Source: Methylovirgula ligni (GTDB lineage: Bacteria; Pseudomonadota; Alphaproteobacteria; Rhizobiales; Beijerinckiaceae). Taken from it: a DNA stretch of 64,000 nt. How positions within the stretch are numbered: position 1 is the first letter of the stretch; every line of letters starts with the position of its first letter. Position numbers and translations under genes: made by a program. Below, one piece after another: positions 35,108 to 43,373 of this stretch. The stretch is taken from NCBI RefSeq assembly GCF_004135935.1, contig NZ_CP025086.1, forward strand, positions 2,418,001 through 2,482,000, read 5' to 3'. The notes below the pieces were generated by a model, which had not been told where the DNA came from, made no database searches, and worked only from the letters and a program-made list of their open reading frames with translations.

Positions 35108-36499
35108 ATGAGCGATTTTTTTGACATTGCGATTATCGGCGGCGGCTATACCGGCGCTGTTCTCGCCCTGCATCTCGTCCGTAATGCGCCACCCGGCACA
35201 CAGATCGCCATCGTCGAGCCGCGCGCGGAGCTTGGCTCCGGTCTCGCTTACGACACCCTTGCCGATGAGCACCACATCAATGTGCCGGCGGAGAGGATGG
35301 GCGTCGGCGTCGAGGCGCCGGACCGCTTCGATGTCTGGCTGAAAAAGCATCACCCGGAATTGATCGGGGACGGCGACCCGGAGCACACGTATGTCTCGCG
35401 GCGCTGGTTTGGCGTTTTCGTCCGCGACAGGCTCGCGGAGGCGCTGCGCAATTCGCATGTCGGTTTACGCCATATCGAAGCGCGGGCCGTGTCGGCGCGC
35501 GCGATCGCCGGCGGCACCGAAATCCAATTGTCCGGAGGCGAGACGCCGCTGCGCGCGCGGCATGTCGTGATTGCCGTCAGCCACGGCCTGCCGGCTCTGC
35601 CGCATAGCATTCCGCCGACGCTGGCCGGGAAGCGCGGCCTTCTGGAAAACCCTTGGAACATCGACCGTCTGGCGGAGATTCCGTCCGAGGGCACGGTGCT
35701 CATCATCGGCACGGGTTTGACCATGGCCGATATTATCGCCTCGCTTGTCGCGCGCGGCCATCGCGGCCGTATCCTTGCGTTTTCGCGCCACGGCCTGCAA
35801 GCGCGCAAGGCAGGGCCCGGGAATGTGCCGCCCGGGCTCGACCTTGCGGCGTGGCCGGCGGCCTCGCTCGCGCGATATGTGAAGCTGATCCGCGCCGAAA
35901 TCGCCCAGGCCGAGGCACAGGGCCTTCCCTGGCGCGGCGTCTTCACGGCCTTGCGCGTCCAGAGCGAACATCTCTGGTCGCGTCTTACGCCTGCCGACCA
36001 GCGGCGCTTCCTGCGCCATCTCAAGGCGTTCTATGATGTACATCGCTATCGGATGCCGCCGGAAACTTATGAACTCATCGAAGCGGCCGAGGCGCGCGGG
36101 CAGGTCGAGATTTTCGCCGCGCATCTCGTCCGGGCCGAAGCGACGGCCACCGGCTTCGAGGCCATCATCCGCCGCCGCGGCGCGCCAGTCGACGAGCAGC
36201 TCAAGGTCGAGGCGATCGTCAATTGCACCGGGCCGAAGCAAAGGCTCGGCGCCGACCCCGCGACTTTTCTCGGGGCGCTCATCGCCGCCGGCGTTGTGCA
36301 GGTCGATCCGTTTGGCCTCGGTCTCGCCGTCGATCGCAATTTCAGGGCTATCGGCGGTGCGCCGGACGTCTATGCGATCGGCCCGCTGACGCGCGAGCGC
36401 TTCGGCGACACCTATGGCGCGCCGGAAATCCAGCTCCATGCCGAGCGGCTCGCGGGCCAGCTCGCCAGCGCGCTGACCGAGGAAAAGGCCGCGGTTTAG
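35108..36499 (+). CDS. FAD/NAD(P)-binding oxidoreductase of the NAD_binding_9 type
   Basis: A 463-residue flavoprotein. An N-terminal FAD-binding Rossmann fold shows IAIIGGGYTGAVLALHLV, and a second dinucleotide fold in the middle has TVLIIGTGLTMADIIASLVA. The NAD_binding_9 segment (LGSGLAYDTLADEHHINVPAERMGV) is typical of the family. The C-terminal part has the third GxGxxG-like NCTGPKQRLG. Role unknown: these proteins are found near sulfonate genes and near lysine hydroxylase-like enzymes. In this locus it could supply electrons, for example reduced flavin for SsuD, as no SsuE is present; that is inference. Confidence 0.82.
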   Translation: MSDFFDIAIIGGGYTGAVLALHLVRNAPPGTQIAIVEPRAELGSGLAYDTLADEHHINVPAERMGVGVEAPDRFDVWLKKHHPELIGDGDPEHTYVSRRWFGVFVRDRLAEALRNSHVGLRHIEARAVSARAIAGGTEIQLSGGETPLRARHVVIAVSHGLPALPHSIPPTLAGKRGLLENPWNIDRLAEIPSEGTVLIIGTGLTMADIIASLVARGHRGRILAFSRHGLQARKAGPGNVPPGLDLAAWPAASLARYVKLIRAEIAQAEAQGLPWRGVFTALRVQSEHLWSRLTPADQRRFLRHLKAFYDVHRYRMPPETYELIEAAEARGQVEIFAAHLVRAEATATGFEAIIRRRGAPVDEQLKVEAIVNCTGPKQRLGADPATFLGALIAAGVVQVDPFGLGLAVDRNFRAIGGAPDVYAIGPLTRERFGDTYGAPEIQLHAERLAGQLASALTEEKAAV

Positions 36500-36568
36500 G
36501 CAATTTATTGCTCCCGCATCGCGGGCCAACCCGGCAGAGTGGTCGAAATTCCTCGCGCGGACTCCCGA

Positions 36569-38302
36569 ATGAGCGAACCGATCACCCATCAGGTTGAGAC
36601 CGATATTCTCGTCATCGGCGGCGGCACCGGCGGCCCGATGGCCGCCATCAAGGCCAAGGAGAAGAACCCAGATCTGCGCGTCGTGCTGATGGAAAAGGCC
36701 AACGTCAAGCGCAGCGGCGCCATCAGCATGGGCATGGACGGGCTGAACAACGCTGTCATCCCCGGCCACGCGACGCCCGAGCAATATGTAAAGGAAATCA
36801 CGATCGCGAACGATGGCATCATCCATCAGCCCGCGGTAATGGCCTATGCGCAGCGCAGCTTCCCGATGATCCAATATCTCGACAAGCTCGGCGTAAAATT
36901 CGAGAAGGACGGCACCGGCGATTACAATGTCCGCAAGGTGCATCACATGGGCACCTATGTTCTGCCCATGCCGGAGGGGCATAACGTCAAGAAAGCGCTC
37001 TATCGGCAATTGCGGCGGCTGCGCGTCGATATCACCAATCGCTTTATGGCGACGCGGCTGCTGACCGCGCCGGACGGCCGCATCGCGGGAGTGATTGGCG
37101 TCAATACACGGACCGCCGAATTCCTGGTCATCCGCGCCAAGGCCGTCGTGCTCGCGTGTGGCGCGGCCGGCCGGCTCGGTCTGCCGGCCTCGGGATATCT
37201 CTTCGGCACTTATGAAAACCCGGCCAATTGCGGCGATGGTTATGCGATGGCCTTCCATGCCGGGGCCGCGCTGGCCAATCTCGAATGTTTTCAGATCAAT
37301 CCGCTCATCAAGGATTACAACGGCCCGGCCTGCGCCTATGTCACCGGCCCGCTCGGCGGCTATACCGCCAATGCCAAGGGCAACCGCTTCATCGAATGCG
37401 ATTACTGGAGCGGCCAGATGATGCTCGAATTCTATCGCGAGCTCGAAGGCGGTAACGGCCCTGTGTTTCTCAAGCTCGATCACCTTGCCGAAGAAACGAT
37501 CGGCCAGATCGAGCAGATCCTTCACACCAACGAGCGGCCGAGCCGTGGCCGCTTCCACGCGCAGCGCGGGACGAATTATCGCGAGAGCATGGTCGAGATG
37601 CACATCTCCGAGATCGGCCTTTGCTCCGGCCATAGCGCATCCGGCGTGTGGGTCGACGAACATGCGCGCACGACCGTGCCGGGCCTTTACGCCGCTGGCG
37701 ATATGGCGAGCGTGCCGCACAATTACATGCTCGGCGCTTTCGTCAACGGCGCCTATGCGGGTGAGGATGCCGCCGACTTCTGCGCCGAACATGATCTCGG
37801 CGCGATCGATGCCGATTTCATCGCACAGGAACAGGCGCGCGTTCTGGCGCCGACGCAGCGGACCGACGGCCTGACGCCGGAGGAGGTCGAATACAAGACG
37901 CGGCGGATGGTCAATGATTATCTCCAGCCGCCGAAGGTGACGCGCAAGATGGAGATCGGCCTCGCGCGCTTCGGTGAAATCCGCGAGGATCTGTCGTCCC
38001 TCGTCGCCCGCGATCCGCACGAATTGATGCGGGCGATGGAGGTGCATTCGATCCTCGATTGCGCTGAAATGGCGGCGCGCGCCTCGCTGTTCCGCACCGA
38101 GAGCCGCTGGGGTCTCTATCATTATTGTGTCGATCATCCCGCGACCGACAACGAAAACTGGTTCTGCCACACGCTTCTGGAAAAGCAGCCTGACGGCACC
38201 ACGGCGTCGCGCAAACTGCCGGTCGCGCCTTATGTCGTCCCGGTTCCCGAGGCGGAGCGCGGGTCTTACAACAACATCCGGCTGAGACCCGCCGCCGAAT
38301 AG
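36569..38302 (+). CDS. AprA-like flavoprotein (adenylylsulfate reductase alpha / fumarate reductase flavoprotein superfamily)
   Basis: A 577-residue flavoprotein starting with the FAD-binding DILVIGGGTGGPMAAIKA. It follows the adenylylsulfate reductase alpha chain more than fumarate reductase: KRSGAISMGMDGLNN in the capping region, VVLACGAAGRLGLP, TTVPGLYAAGDMASV, and the C-terminal ARDPHELMRAME and RTESRWGLYHY. It is shorter than dissimilatory AprA (about 620-660 residues). The next gene is a tiny ferredoxin, the expected electron partner. No sat, qmo or dsr genes are nearby, so classic sulfate reduction or sulfur oxidation is unlikely. A role in handling sulfite or another product of sulfonate cleavage is inference. 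ATG 36569 is chosen over an in-frame upstream start. Confidence 0.85.
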   Translation: MSEPITHQVETDILVIGGGTGGPMAAIKAKEKNPDLRVVLMEKANVKRSGAISMGMDGLNNAVIPGHATPEQYVKEITIANDGIIHQPAVMAYAQRSFPMIQYLDKLGVKFEKDGTGDYNVRKVHHMGTYVLPMPEGHNVKKALYRQLRRLRVDITNRFMATRLLTAPDGRIAGVIGVNTRTAEFLVIRAKAVVLACGAAGRLGLPASGYLFGTYENPANCGDGYAMAFHAGAALANLECFQINPLIKDYNGPACAYVTGPLGGYTANAKGNRFIECDYWSGQMMLEFYRELEGGNGPVFLKLDHLAEETIGQIEQILHTNERPSRGRFHAQRGTNYRESMVEMHISEIGLCSGHSASGVWVDEHARTTVPGLYAAGDMASVPHNYMLGAFVNGAYAGEDAADFCAEHDLGAIDADFIAQEQARVLAPTQRTDGLTPEEVEYKTRRMVNDYLQPPKVTRKMEIGLARFGEIREDLSSLVARDPHELMRAMEVHSILDCAEMAARASLFRTESRWGLYHYCVDHPATDNENWFCHTLLEKQPDGTTASRKLPVAPYVVPVPEAERGSYNNIRLRPAAE

Positions 38303-38311
38303 GAGTTCCCA

Positions 38312-38545
38312 TTGCCGATTGGCACCCATAGCACCAGCGTTCCCGTCAAGGTCAACGCCGATAAATGCATCGCCGGGAAGGGCTGTACCGTCTGCGTCGA
38401 TGTCTGCCCGCTCGACGTGCTGCGCATCGATGAGGCGAAGAACACGGCCTATATGCGCTACGACGAATGCTGGTATTGCCTGCCGTGCGAGGTGGATTGC
38501 CCGACAGGCGCCATCACGGTCGATATTCCCTATCTTTTGCGGTGA
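38312..38545 (+). CDS. Minimal 4Fe-4S ferredoxin (AprB-like)
   Basis: A 77-residue ferredoxin with two cysteine groups: CIAGKGCTVCVDVCPLDVL and CWYCLPCEVDCPTGAI. These give eight or more cysteines, enough for two 4Fe-4S clusters. The second group, with Trp and Tyr next to the cysteines, is like the beta subunit AprB, but the C-terminal tail that wraps AprA is missing. The start is TTG 38312, with AGGAG overlapping the stop of the flavoprotein gene. It should pass electrons to or from the AprA-like protein. Confidence 0.9.
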   Translation: MPIGTHSTSVPVKVNADKCIAGKGCTVCVDVCPLDVLRIDEAKNTAYMRYDECWYCLPCEVDCPTGAITVDIPYLLR

Positions 38546-38550
38546 GTTTT

Positions 38551-39510
38551 ATGGGTCTGTTCGAGGATCGGATCGGCGATCTTGATGATGTGCTGGATCG
38601 GCTTAGCGCGGGCGATGCCGAAAGCCGCCGCATCGCCCTCGCGGACCTCGCCGACCTCGGCGATGTGACGGCCGTGCCCGCTGTCATCGCGGCGCTGACG
38701 GACCCCGACGCGGGCGTGCGCGCGGCGGCGGTGCGGGCGCTCGATGCCTTCGAGGGCGACGCGGTGGCGCAGGCCCTCGCGGATGCGCTGTCCGATCCGG
38801 ACGAGCCGGTGCGCCATGCTGCTGCGGAAGTGCTGGCCGACAAGAACGATCCGGCGTCCGCGCCTGTGCTGGTCACGCTCATCGTGCATCCGGATGCGAG
38901 CGTCCGCGCGGCGGCGCTGAGGGGCCTGGTTGGACTGCGCGAACCCGCCGCGCTTGCACCGACGCTGGCGGCGCTTGCCGATCCTGCCGCCGAGGTGCGC
39001 AAGAACGCGGCGAGCGTGCTCGGCTGGCTGCGTGCGCAAGAGGCGACGCGCGGCCTCGTGGTTGCTGTACGTGATCCCGATCCCGATGTGCGCCGCGTCG
39101 CGGTCGCGGCGCTCGGTTACGACAATGCCGACGCTGACGCTCACGCCGCTTTGGTCAGCGCACTGGGCGATGCGGATTGGCAGGTGCGTGAGAGCGCCGC
39201 CAACGTGCTTGGCAAATTCGGCGGCGGCCAAGGCGTTGCCGCTTTGATCGATGCGATGGCGGACGAGATCTGGCAGATACGTGTGAAGGCGGCGGCGAGC
39301 CTTGGAAAATTGCGCGATCCGGCGGCGATCCCCGCGCTCGGCGCGGCGCTCGATCATCCGATCAGCAATCTGCGCAAGGAGGCGACAGCGGCGCTGGGCG
39401 AAATCGGCCATGCAGACGCGCTGCCCTATCTTACCGCCCACGCGGACGATCCCGACCCCGACGTGCGCAAACTCAATCGCTGGGCGACGGCGAAGGCAAG
39501 CGGCGCTTAG
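38551..39510 (+). CDS. HEAT-repeat protein
   Basis: A 319-residue all-helical solenoid. About ten HEAT/PBS-lyase-type repeats of ~31 residues are easy to see, with the recurring pattern A-V-x-A-L-x-D-P-D-x-x-V-R-x-A-A-x-x-A-L. There is no catalytic domain, signal peptide or membrane helix. Such proteins serve as scaffolds, and some act on cofactor attachment. The gene follows the ferredoxin by five bases, so a chaperone or scaffold role for the flavoprotein/ferredoxin pair is a fair inference. Its stop overlaps the convergent ABC ATPase stop. ATG 38551 is preferred to the long upstream extension. Confidence 0.85.
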   Translation: MGLFEDRIGDLDDVLDRLSAGDAESRRIALADLADLGDVTAVPAVIAALTDPDAGVRAAAVRALDAFEGDAVAQALADALSDPDEPVRHAAAEVLADKNDPASAPVLVTLIVHPDASVRAAALRGLVGLREPAALAPTLAALADPAAEVRKNAASVLGWLRAQEATRGLVVAVRDPDPDVRRVAVAALGYDNADADAHAALVSALGDADWQVRESAANVLGKFGGGQGVAALIDAMADEIWQIRVKAAASLGKLRDPAAIPALGAALDHPISNLRKEATAALGEIGHADALPYLTAHADDPDPDVRKLNRWATAKASGA

Positions 39511-40364
39511 CTCACGCCCGCGCTTCTGCGCCGATAAGCCTCGATGAAATCGGCTGCCGCCTTGCTGCCGCCGGCAAAAGCCTTCATCGCTTCTTCGTGC
39601 AGCAGCGACAAAGCTTCGAGCTTGATGGCGTTGGCGCGATCGTCGCGGAAAATGCTCGCGTAATCACGCGGACGCGGCAGATCGACCTCGATCACCGTGC
39701 GCACCTTGGTCGGGCGAGCGCTCATGACGATGAGCCGGTCGGCGAGGAAGATCGCCTCGTCGATATCGGTCGTCACAAAGAAATTGGTGCGCTTTTCATC
39801 CTCGCAGAGCTTGGCGAAATATTCGAGCATCAGCTTCTTGGTCATCGCGTCGAGGCCGCGGAACGGCTCGTCGAGGATCATCACGTCCGGATTGTTTATG
39901 AGCGCGCGGGCAAGTTCGGCGCGGCGCTGCATGCCGCCCGACAATTGCGCCGGATAACGATCGCGAAAGGGCCGCAGGCCGACCTTGTCGAGCAGGAAAT
40001 CGGCAAGGATTTTCGTCGCCGCATTGGCCTCGCCGCGCGCCTGCGGCCCGTAGAGCACGTTCTTTGCCGTCGTCATCCAGGGAAAGAGAGCCGTCTCCTG
40101 AAACACCACAAGCCGGTTCTTGTCCGGCCCGGTGACAGGCTTGCCCGAGGCGATGATCTCGCCCCGCGTCGGTTTTTCGAACCCGGCGATGAGGCGGATC
40201 AGCGTGCTCTTGCCGACGCCCGACGGGCCGATCATCACCGTGAACTTGTTCGGCTCGACCGTGAAGGAGCAATCTTCCACGACCGGCGTCGCGAACGGGC
40301 CGTAGCCATAGGCCTTGCTCACATTGCGGACGATGATCTCGCCCCTCGGTTTGGCCTCCGTCAT
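39507..40364 (-). CDS. ABC transporter ATPase, nitrate/sulfonate/taurine type (second)
   Basis: A 285-residue ATPase with Walker A GPSGVGKSTL, signature LSGGMQRR, Walker B VMILDEPF and a switch His replaced by the segment FFVTTDIDEAIFLADR, where Thr-Asp stands in place of the usual Thr-His-Asp. It belongs to the SsuB/TauB/NrtD group. It starts one base after the stop of the permease at 40366-41250, so it pairs with that permease. It is the last gene of the minus-strand operon. The missing switch histidine is odd and may lower ATPase activity. Start ATG 40364 is chosen over an upstream extension. Confidence 0.92.
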   Translation of the reverse strand: MTEAKPRGEIIVRNVSKAYGYGPFATPVVEDCSFTVEPNKFTVMIGPSGVGKSTLIRLIAGFEKPTRGEIIASGKPVTGPDKNRLVVFQETALFPWMTTAKNVLYGPQARGEANAATKILADFLLDKVGLRPFRDRYPAQLSGGMQRRAELARALINNPDVMILDEPFRGLDAMTKKLMLEYFAKLCEDEKRTNFFVTTDIDEAIFLADRLIVMSARPTKVRTVIEVDLPRPRDYASIFRDDRANAIKLEALSLLHEEAMKAFAGGSKAAADFIEAYRRRSAGVS

Positions 40365-40365
40365 T

Positions 40366-41250
40366 CTAGCGCAGCCTCCGCCACGGCGTGATCCGGTCCT
40401 CGATGAGACGCACGGCGGCGCTCGACAGATAGCCGGCAATGCCGATCGAGAACATGCCGACGATAATATCGGGGTAGGAGCCGCCGATATAGGAATTCCA
40501 GATGAAGAAGCCGAGGCCGCCGCCAGCGGAGGAATCTCCGCCGGACGCGCCGCCGCCGCCGGAGATCATCTCGGCCGCGATAACGACTTCCCAGGTGATG
40601 CCGATGCCGACTTCCATGCCCGTGCAGATCGAGGGCAGCACGGCGGGCAGGATGATCCTGCGGAAGATGTTCCCGCGCGACGCGCCCATCGAACGCGCCA
40701 CCTGGATGAGGCGGATGTCGATCGCGCGCGCGCCGCCGACGACATTGAGCACAATCGTGTAAAAGGCGCCGAGGAAAATGACGAAATCGATCGAAAGCTC
40801 TTGTGTCGGCCAGAAGATGACCGAGGCCGGCACCCAGGCGAGCGGCGGGATCGGCCGCAGAAGCTCGAAAACCGGGAAGGCGATGCCGCGAAACGTTTTG
40901 TTGATCGCGAGCAAAAGCCCGAACGGGATGCCGACGACGACCGCGGCGGAGAAGCCGAGCAGCACACGCAGGAAGCTGAGATACCAGCTCTGCCAATAAC
41001 CGGGGTCGCCGATCAGATGCGACCAGGCGACCGCCACGGAGACCGGCGAGGGAACGACGCCGAGGATCGGCAATGGATGGCCGAGCCAGGTGCCACTTGT
41101 GGAACCGATCTCCCAAATGAGGAGCGCGATCGCGATGGAAGTGAGCGCGCGCCGCGTGCCAAGCGCGAGGAAGGGATTGCGCCAGCCGAGCGCCTTCCGG
41201 CCGCGCGTGCGGTCCTTGGGCGGCGCGGTGCTGGCGACATCGGCGCCCAT
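40366..41250 (-). CDS. ABC transporter permease, nitrate/sulfonate/taurine type (second)
   Basis: A 294-residue permease with about six helices of the BPD_transp_1 fold. The coupling EAA-type loop reads QVARSMGASRGNIFRRIILP. A Gly/Ser-rich stretch near residue 240 (SGGGGASGGDSSAGGG) lengthens a loop that is only a few residues in most SsuC/TauC relatives. The ATG overlaps the stop of the upstream ATPase (ATGA), so it is translationally coupled. It forms the second channel component of this operon, together with the ATPase at 39507-40364. Confidence 0.93.
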   Translation of the reverse strand: MGADVASTAPPKDRTRGRKALGWRNPFLALGTRRALTSIAIALLIWEIGSTSGTWLGHPLPILGVVPSPVSVAVAWSHLIGDPGYWQSWYLSFLRVLLGFSAAVVVGIPFGLLLAINKTFRGIAFPVFELLRPIPPLAWVPASVIFWPTQELSIDFVIFLGAFYTIVLNVVGGARAIDIRLIQVARSMGASRGNIFRRIILPAVLPSICTGMEVGIGITWEVVIAAEMISGGGGASGGDSSAGGGLGFFIWNSYIGGSYPDIIVGMFSIGIAGYLSSAAVRLIEDRITPWRRLR

Positions 41251-42095
41251 CAGCCCTCCTTCTCGCCGCGCTCGAAGGACTTCGCTGCTTCCTCGTCGAC
41301 GGCCGCCGAAATGTCGGCGGCAAGCTCGCGGAAGCGGGGGCTGGTTAGGACGGTATAATCGCGCGGGTAGGGGATATCGATCTCGACGATCCGCTTCGGC
41401 CGGCAGGGCCGCGCCGTCATGACGATCACGCGATGGCCGAGGAAGATCGCCTCCTCAAGATCGTGGGTGATGAAGAAGATGGTGATGCCGGTGCGCCGGT
41501 GCGTCTCCAGCAAAGCTTCGTGCATCACCGATTTGGTGAGTGCATCGAGCGCACGGTAGGGTTCGTCGAGCAGCAGCACGGTCGGATCGTTGATGAGCGC
41601 GCGGACGATCTCGACACGGCGGCGCAGGCCGGAGGAAATCTCGCCCGGATATTCATTTTCCACGCCCTCAAGCCCGGCTTCCGCCATCAGATGACGCGCC
41701 TTCTCGAAAGCCTCGGAGCGGCTGAGCTTTTTTTGCACCAGCGGGCCAAAGGCGATGTTTTCGAGATTGGTCTTCCAAGGAAACAAAGCGCCGTTCTGGA
41801 ACACGACGATGCGGTCGGAGCCCACCTCCGCTTTCGGCCGGCCGGGGCCGCAGAGCAATTGGCCGTCGAGATAGATGGCGCCCCCGTCGAGGCCGTGAAA
41901 GCCAGCGATGGCATTGAGCAAGGTGGTCTTGCCGCAGCCGGACGGCCCGACGATCATGCAAATCTCGCCGGGCGCGACATCGAAGCTGCAATGATCGACG
42001 GCGAGCACGCGCGCGCCATCGGGATCGTAGAGCTTGACCGCATTGTCGATCGTGAGCGCGCCACGCGTCGCGACGCTTTCGGCCGCGAGGCTCAT
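41250..42095 (-). CDS. ABC transporter ATPase, nitrate/sulfonate/taurine type (first)
   Basis: A 281-residue ATPase with Walker A GPSGCGKTTL, a Q-loop in VVFQNGALFPWKTN, a signature written ISSGLRRRVEI (degenerate from LSGGQ), Walker B TVLLLDEPY and the switch histidine in FFITHDLEEAIFLGHR. It belongs to the SsuB/TauB/NrtD group. The open frame continues further upstream, but the ATG at 42095 overlaps the stop of the permease gene (ATGA), which decides the start. It energises the cNMP-domain permease. The degenerate signature here and the missing switch His in the other ATPase suggest the two may complement each other as a heterodimer. Confidence 0.92.
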   Translation of the reverse strand: MSLAAESVATRGALTIDNAVKLYDPDGARVLAVDHCSFDVAPGEICMIVGPSGCGKTTLLNAIAGFHGLDGGAIYLDGQLLCGPGRPKAEVGSDRIVVFQNGALFPWKTNLENIAFGPLVQKKLSRSEAFEKARHLMAEAGLEGVENEYPGEISSGLRRRVEIVRALINDPTVLLLDEPYRALDALTKSVMHEALLETHRRTGITIFFITHDLEEAIFLGHRVIVMTARPCRPKRIVEIDIPYPRDYTVLTSPRFRELAADISAAVDEEAAKSFERGEKEG

Positions 42096-43363
42096 GCCTG
42101 GCCCTCCATCGCGAACTGGCGCGCGCGCCATTGCATCGCCCAATCGCCGGCGGCGCGCACCAGCGCGCTCGTCGCGTAGCCGAGGATGCCGAGGGTCAGC
42201 ATGGCGATGACGATCGTCGGATATTGGACGGTCGTGTAGGACGTATTGATGAGGTAGCCGAGTCCGAACTGGCCGGAGACCATCTCCGCCGCGACGAGCG
42301 AGAACCAGGCGACGCCGACCGATATCTGCAAGCCGGTGAAAATATAGGGCAGGGCGCCGGGCACGATCACATGCCGGAAGATCTGCAATTGCGAGGCGCC
42401 GAGGCAACTCGCAGCGAGCACGTAGGTTTTGTCGATCGATTTGACGCCGAGCATCGTGTTGAGCGCCGTGGCGTAAAACGAGGCCAGAAACGTCAGAAAG
42501 ATCACCGGCAGTTCCGAGCCGGGCAGCATGATGATTGCGAGCGGCACCCAGGCGAGGATCGGGATCGGCCGGATGATTTCGAACAGTGGAAAGAGATAAT
42601 CCTTGAAACTGCGCGACCAGCCGAGCAGCAGGCCGAAGGGGACGCCGAGCGTCGTCGCCAGCGCGAAAGCGATGGCAATGCGCTGCAAGCTGACGAAAAT
42701 GTGCTGGTAGTAGACCGGCGTATAGATCGAGACGCCATAGGTCGGATTGCGGCTCAGCCATTCATGCAGAACCTGCGTGAGGCCCGGCATTTCGGCGAAG
42801 CGCGGCAGTTTCAGCACCTCGACCGACAGATACCAGAAGCCGAGCAGCAAAGCGTAGCCGATCAGGCCGAGGTAGGGCGTCGGCGAGCGCAGCCAATAGG
42901 CAAAGCGATAAAACGAAAGTTCGAGCGTCCGCGAGACCGCGCTGTGCCCGGCCGGGGCATGGATGTCCTCAAGTGCGTCTTCGACATGTTGGCGCAGTTC
43001 CGTGCCATCGCTCGAACTGCTTGCGACAAGATCGAGAACGCGGTCGCCGGGAATCCGCAGAAGGCTCACGGGGCTGGCGGCAACAGCGCGATAGCGCCGC
43101 CCGGCTTTGCCGCCGAGCGCCGTCCAGCCGAAGGCCTCGCCCGCCTGGACCGACTGCGGCGGCAGACCGCCGCTTGTCGGTTCGAGCAGAACGGTGCCCT
43201 CGCGGACGATGTAAAGCGCATTTGCCGGCGCGCCCGAGGCGTAGATGAGATCGCCTTGCAGCGCTTCAACGGTCTGAGCCGCGGCCGCGATCTCTTGGAG
43301 CGCGGCCGGAGACAGAGCTTCGAAGGGCAGGGCTTTGGCGATCAGCGCTTCTACGTCGCTCAT
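42092..43363 (-). CDS. ABC permease with N-terminal cyclic-nucleotide-binding-like domain
   Basis: A 423-residue fusion. Residues ~1-120 are a Crp-type cNMP-binding-like beta-roll (LQGDLIYASGAPANALYIVREGTVLLEP, GEAFGWTALGG, YRAVAASPVSLLRIP), followed by a linker with Ser/Glu residues. A first membrane helix (~160) and a BPD_transp_1 permease (~215-410) with coupling loop AASCLGASQLQIFRHVIVP follow. Family permeases of the SsuC/TauC type normally lack this domain. The phosphate-binding cassette is not canonical, so ligand binding is unproven. It starts 10 bases after the binding-protein stop. A cytoplasmic domain like this could gate transport. ATG 43363 is chosen. Confidence 0.87.
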   Translation of the reverse strand: MSDVEALIAKALPFEALSPAALQEIAAAAQTVEALQGDLIYASGAPANALYIVREGTVLLEPTSGGLPPQSVQAGEAFGWTALGGKAGRRYRAVAASPVSLLRIPGDRVLDLVASSSSDGTELRQHVEDALEDIHAPAGHSAVSRTLELSFYRFAYWLRSPTPYLGLIGYALLLGFWYLSVEVLKLPRFAEMPGLTQVLHEWLSRNPTYGVSIYTPVYYQHIFVSLQRIAIAFALATTLGVPFGLLLGWSRSFKDYLFPLFEIIRPIPILAWVPLAIIMLPGSELPVIFLTFLASFYATALNTMLGVKSIDKTYVLAASCLGASQLQIFRHVIVPGALPYIFTGLQISVGVAWFSLVAAEMVSGQFGLGYLINTSYTTVQYPTIVIAMLTLGILGYATSALVRAAGDWAMQWRARQFAMEGQA

Positions 43364-43373
43364 GCCGCGCTCT

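Noticed and set aside
35465-38329. Minus-strand open frame of 954 codons opposite the FAD protein and AprA-like genes
   Set aside because: It mirrors the plus-strand genes, its translation is rich in Arg, His, Asp and Glu with no domain, and the plus-strand proteins have clear motifs. High G+C makes such long shadow frames common.
36569-38545. True dissimilatory APS reductase (AprAB)
   Set aside because: The flavoprotein and ferredoxin are both shorter than dissimilatory AprA and AprB, and no sat, qmo, dsr or sox genes are in the window. The name AprA-like is kept.
42096-42761. N-terminal extension of the first sulfonate ABC ATPase
   Set aside because: The extension lies inside the permease gene in another frame; the ATGA overlap at 42095 gives a normal coupled start and a protein of normal length.
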